Below are positions 59,784 to 64,000 of a DNA stretch of 64,000 nucleotides, one piece after another; within the stretch, counting starts at the first letter, position 1, and every line of letters starts with the position of its first letter. The notes below the pieces were generated by a model, which saw only the letters and a list, made by a program, of their open reading frames with translations, made no database searches and had not been told where the DNA came from. The stretch covers positions 127,728,614 to 127,792,613 of the forward strand of contig CM051521.1 of the NCBI GenBank assembly GCA_028015205.1, given 5' to 3'. The translations under genes and the position numbers were made by a program. The stretch is from Mytilisepta virgata. Lineage: Eukaryota > Mollusca > Bivalvia > Mytilida > Mytilidae.

Positions 59784-60699
59784 CATTTGGTTGGCAATCT
59801 AAATTAGAACAGAGTGCAATGAGACATGCTATGTGAGGGTTAACAGTCTAGATTATGGCGGCTATTGATACTGAAGACCAAGTACTTCATATATGTATTA
59901 TATCATTTAGTGTGATGAAGCTAGAGTTATCTCTCAATTTCCTTAAGTATGGGGAGGGGGATGCTTTAATTTTTATAAAATAGCTGATTCCCTACTGTTA
60001 TTGCTATGATTTATATTTGTAACTCTTTCACAATGAAATGGTTGTTTCCATTTAGTTTCAAATAGGGATTTATACCTTTTGGGAAATATTTAAAACAAAA
60101 TCTTTTGAAAACTTTGAAATAAAATCTTTTGGAAATATGTCAAAGATAGAAGTTTTAACGTCTGAATGTTTCTAATTTTGTTAATATTAGTAGTATCATG
60201 TCAGCATTTTGTAATTTTTGTGCAATTTTGTTGTTCAGTATTTTTTTTTTTTTAATTTCTTTATTTTAAAATAGTAAAGCCAGTAATTGTATAAAGCTAC
60301 TTTATATATCCAGTTAAGTGTTTTTAAAAGTTGCTGGGTTTGGTATAACTACATGTAAATCATGTCTATAATAGAATTACCATTGAAAGCCATAATAATA
60401 ACAATACAATTGTATAAACATTATTTTGATTCATATTGAATCCAGAACATTATTTGAATTGAATCAAGTTCTATGTTTGTATTTTCCATTTCTATTCTTA
60501 TATTCTGATGGAATGTAAATGTAATCATGAAGAAGAACATTGCAATTGGCTCTTGTTAGTTCTATATTTTGTGTATATATACATGTATTGGTTGTATGAG
60601 GTTGTTTTTTTTACGGTGTGGATGAATTCTTTTTCATTTTTTCTTACATATGGATGATTTACTACTGTTATGTTTTTGTTAATTAATATGATTTCTTTT

Positions 60700-60705
60700 A
60701 ATAAA
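60700..60705 (+). promoter_or_regulatory. Polyadenylation signal, SPSB3-like gene
   Basis: AATAAA about 0.92 kb after the stop. A nearer AATAAA at 60118-60123 could be used instead. The sequence from 59784 to here is AT-rich 3' UTR without other features. Confidence 0.5.
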
Positions 60706-60719
60706 ACTATTTCTATTGA

Positions 60720-61960
60720 CTTATTTTGTCATGCCCTTCAATCCATTATGTTGATATATCTATTGAGGACATTATCATGTGTATACATGTCTGTGTAACA
60801 TTGGTTGATATAAGATTTAAATGATGCTCACAAAAAGGTGCCACATGAAGTTAATTCCTTGTGTACATTGTATATTTCTGGATCACACTTCATCAGGTTC
60901 TGACTAAAACTTTGGAAAGTCAAAATTATTGAAACGCTGTGAGCAATAAATTTTTTATGTCTTTATGTTTTGTTTTGAACATAGTGGGAAAAGCAGAATC
61001 TGGAACAGATATGAAACTACATAAAAATTACATTAAAGCAGAAACAGTTGAGTGTACTGTAAATTAATTTGTGTATTTATAAGTTGGAAAGTTATAAAAA
61101 AAAAAAAAAAAAAGACAACGTGAGAGTAGTAGATTAAAATGCAAGTTTTGATTGTTCAGATGTTAATCCTGTTGCATTTTTTCTTTTTGCATTTATAGAA
61201 ACTTTTCATTAATTTCTTAATTCACATATGAACAATATCTACCCTCTAGAGAAAGAAATGAGATTATGTACCTGTAGGGATGAAACTATATTATTTGAAA
61301 AAACAAAACCATTTACTTACATTTTTCTGAATGTAAGAAAGACATTTATGGATGGAGATAATCATTAAAAATACTGAAATCTAGTGAGGACAATCTTTTC
61401 ATGTGTGTAGTTGTCTTTCTTGGAACATATTTGAACTTACCTACTGAAAGAAGCTGTTGTGATACAGAGCAAGCAGTTTTTCAATATATTCCATAAAGCT
61501 GCTGTTGCTCTCTTCTTACGCAAACTTTTATCACACGACTATCCTGTATCGCATGGCTATGCTTTTTTCAAAATTTATATCCAAGAATTTATTGCAACTG
61601 AGTTAATACCTGTGCTGGTGGAATCGCATACTCCCCGTACAATTTTGTGATTTCATTTAAGATTTAATCTAATTTTCAGAATAAAAACTAGATACACATG
61701 TTAGCTTTTGTTATAACTTGGCATCCGTCTTCCGTCCGTGTGTAAACTTTCAGTGGGTTTTCGCAAGCTTTCAAAATTACCTGTTTTCTAATTGTATAGC
61801 AATGACTGCAGATATCAGCACAAAAAATAGTTTAAAAGGCCAATAATTATGCAAGCTTACTGTAGAAGTTAATATAATTCAAACTGTATTGTATCTGTTA
61901 AATATATTTTTTTGATTTCATTTAATTTATTATTTGATTATTGTTATTTTTTTTAATTCT
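60720..61960. other. Intergenic 3' of SPSB3-like gene
   Basis: AT-rich, with a 19-base poly-A run at 61096-61114. A 72-codon open stretch without ATG (61435-61650) has no recognised similarity. Nothing else seen. Confidence 0.4.
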
Positions 61961-61971
61961 TATATTTAATA

Positions 61972-62331
61972 AACCGCCTCGGTGGTCTCGTGGTAGCGTG
62001 CTCGCCCCGAGTGCGGAAGGTCGCGGGTTCGATCCCCGACCCGGTCAAACCAAAGACATTAAAATTGGTATTTGCTGCTTCTCCGCCAAGCACGCGGCAT
62101 CTAGGAGTAAGAGCAAAGACTGGTCGGCTCGGAGTCAGTATAATGTGTCCGAGTGAGGTGATATGTCTTCCTGCGGACAGTTACCTCGTGAGCTAGCACA
62201 TTAAAAATCCGACTTAACGTGTCGGTCTAGTACAAAGCAGGGATCATATTCATTATCATATCAACATGTTCTCGTCCTGATATGCACCTGGTTGCCACTG
62301 GACGTTAAACAATAATTCATCCATCCATCCA
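61972..62331 (+). mobile_element. tRNA-derived SINE with 11-bp target duplication
   Basis: The head is tRNA-like: A-box TGGTCTCGTGG (61983-61993) and B-box GGTTCGATCCC (62026-62036). It is followed by a conserved-looking body (TCGGAGTCAGTATAATGTGT, CTGGTTGCCACTGGACGTTA) and a CATC-repeat tail (ATTCATCCATCCATCCA). Flanked by TATATTTAATA at 61961-61971 and 62332-62342. RNA polymerase III transcription is expected. It resembles the molluscan RUDI/V-SINE type in layout; family not verified. Not a functional tRNA gene, because no acceptor stem can be closed. Confidence 0.85.
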
Positions 62332-62342
62332 TATATTTAATA

Positions 62343-63580
62343 TTTCATTATCATAGCCATCGACCAAGTTTAAATTTTTAAGAATATACAATGTATATAT
62401 ATGTTTGTGATATAAAATGAAGGATAAGTAAATTCATATATCTTTTGGAAGTTGAAATGTACTTTTTTGTCCAGGTACGAAAACCAAAAGCTATTCTAGC
62501 GTACACGGAATGTGGACGGATATACATGAAGCCGAAGGTCCAATACCATATTTAAAAATAATCTATTATACCAAATTGACTTCTGATGACGATTCGTTAT
62601 ATATTTTCAAGACCAAAATCAACAGAGGAACAAAATATAGGCCATTAAAGAAAATTAAATTTAAAATAAAAGCCATAAAAATGCGAACTTCCACGGAAAA
62701 AGTAACCATTCGACATATTTTTTCTTGGTATACGATCATATACTGAAAACCATCAAAAAAGGACATCACTAAATCTTATAAAACAGTAGTGACTTGACCT
62801 CATGTGCACCGGAAAGAGACGTATTAGTTTGTGCTCTAAGTAAGGCATATAGAGACTAGGCAACAATGCGATTATAAATCAACAGAAGTAGGGGAAAACA
62901 AGGCTAATTTTTTATATTGACATTATAATAGTTAGATCCTAAAATTGATGTTTAAAAAACGGTTCTAAAGATCATATATAATTTTATGATGAAACAACTA
63001 ATCTAAAATAGCAATAATGAAATAACATGCTGGTCTTTTTACATGTTTTAATAACTTAAATGTGTTATATAAATAATTCATTTATTAAGCTCTTTATACC
63101 ATGAGCGAAACTCTAGCTTAACATAGCATTAGCAAATATCACTTCCCTAGGGCACTATACTAAATGATTTAATACTATCTCCATTAGATAATTAGATCAA
63201 ATTGTTTATATATATGACGTGAATACAATATGTTGGACAGTTTACAATGATAACAAATAGCTCAAGAGACATGCTTTTTACATTACAAGTCTCAGCCCGC
63301 TCCATCATTGATTTAATAATTATCTCTATGAATAATTATCATCCCTGATGTAACAGTTAATATATCGTGTAATTGTGAAGAGTTCAAATTACTTTTATTC
63401 ACGATCTTTGCACCATTTTATTCCTTATTGCACTTATCACTTTGTAGGATTTGTTAAGACTTCCAGACTTGTCCCTCATAACAACAAAATCAAACTAGAA
63501 ATCTGGACTCGGAATCGACAGTGATCCCCGCACACCCTGTAAGTAGTTGGGCTACTTACCTATAGTAAAAAATATTATTA
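62343..63580. other. Intergenic, no gene recognised
   Basis: AT-rich. The short open frame at 62510-62746 has no family resemblance. Confidence 0.4.
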
Positions 63581-63718
63581 GTTACACAGTGTGCAATTGT
63601 CCTAATACGGGAATTTATCGGGTCAATAAAATTCATATCGGGTGAGGCGAAGCCGAACCCGATATGAATTTTATTGACCCGATAAATTCCGTATTAGGAC
63701 AATTGCACACTGTGTAAC
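63581..63718. mobile_element. Fold-back element with about 60-bp arms
   Basis: GTTACACAGTGTGCAATTGT ... CGGGT on the left and its near-exact reverse complement on the right, around a short GAGGCGAAGCC loop. The right arm plus adjoining sequence (63681-63737) is repeated directly at 63771-63826, period about 90 bp. No coding capacity. Confidence 0.8.
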
Positions 63719-63917
63719 GAATTTATCCTGATTTTGTTATCAGACCACTTATTTATTGTTTTTTTTCATGATAAATTCCGTATTAGGACAATTGCACACT
63801 GTGTAACGAATTTATCCTGATTTTTTTTATGACACCACTTATTTATTGTTTTTTTTTCCATATCAGGATGGTGAATTTACGTCAGTAATAAACAAAGGGA
63901 AGCAACTCAAAAAAAAA

Positions 63918-63974
63918 TTTTTTTATTAAGTCAATGGTATAAGGGAGATAATTCGAATTGACTTAATAAAAAAA
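63918..63974. repeat. Short inverted repeat near window end
   Basis: 17-bp arms, TTTTTTTATTAAGTCAA and its exact reverse complement, 23 bp apart. Possibly part of a larger element continuing beyond the window. Confidence 0.6.
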
Positions 63975-64000
63975 TGCACTGAAATTTATTAGGACAATAT

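Noticed and set aside
61435..61650. 72-codon open stretch with protein-like composition
   Set aside because: No in-frame ATG at its start, no recognised family, no clear splice acceptor; could still be a decayed fragment.
61975..62045. Functional tRNA gene
   Set aside because: A and B boxes are present, but the acceptor stem does not close and the sequence continues into a SINE body with a target duplication.
62510..62746. 78-codon ATG open frame
   Set aside because: Lysine/isoleucine-rich as expected of AT-rich noncoding DNA; no homology recognised.

Overview
The window is animal nuclear DNA, AT-rich and intron-dense, and most likely comes from a bivalve mollusc (a mytilid mussel is my best guess). 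The evidence is small exons with GT-AG introns, vertebrate-like ABCC and SPSB proteins, a tRNA-derived SINE, many miniature inverted-repeat elements, and tandem-repeat blocks of a style common in bivalve genomes. Species is inferred from repeat style and was not tested. All three recognisable genes lie on the + strand.

Layout. (1) 1-4407: flank upstream of the first ABC gene, holding a 294-bp MITE, a dispersed repeat and a 120-bp tandem repeat. (2) 4408-21168: ABCC/MRP transporter copy A, 28 coding exons, 1448 codons. (3) 21169-26473: 3' flank of A, then the 5' flank of B. (4) 26474-44652: ABCC/MRP copy B, with the same 28 exons, each identical in length to its partner in A, also open throughout. 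About 26 of 1448 residues differ by my reading. The two genes lie in a direct segmental duplication (about 683-22470 and 22903-45888). (5) 44653-53130: a repeat-rich interval with two sister TIR elements full of AATTCG-type palindromes, other inverted-repeat elements, and a decayed third copy of the ABCC 3' flank. (6) 53148-59783: a three-exon SPSB3-like gene (SPRY domain plus SOCS box). Its introns hold nested hAT-like MITEs and a 165-bp tandem repeat. (7) 59784-64000: 3' UTR, a SINE with an 11-bp target duplication, and fold-back elements running to the window edge.

Function. Both ABCC genes encode full-length long MRPs (TMD0-TMD1-NBD1-TMD2-NBD2), expected to be ATP-driven exporters of organic-anion or glutathione conjugates. 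NBD1 has the usual ABCC Asp in place of the catalytic Glu, and NBD2 is canonical. SPSB3 is expected to be the substrate receptor of a Cullin-5/Elongin BC ubiquitin ligase. Nothing in the sequence links the two functions.

Because the ABCC arms are so similar, each acts as a natural control for the other. Several insertions can be read as filled versus empty sites: a MITE with TTAG target duplication, a 24-bp perfect palindrome with 7-bp duplication, a fold-back element, an 81-bp element, and a threefold tandem duplication of an exon-2 splice-donor region. These are the most interesting observations here. I found no CRISPR array, operon, or clearly new protein system.
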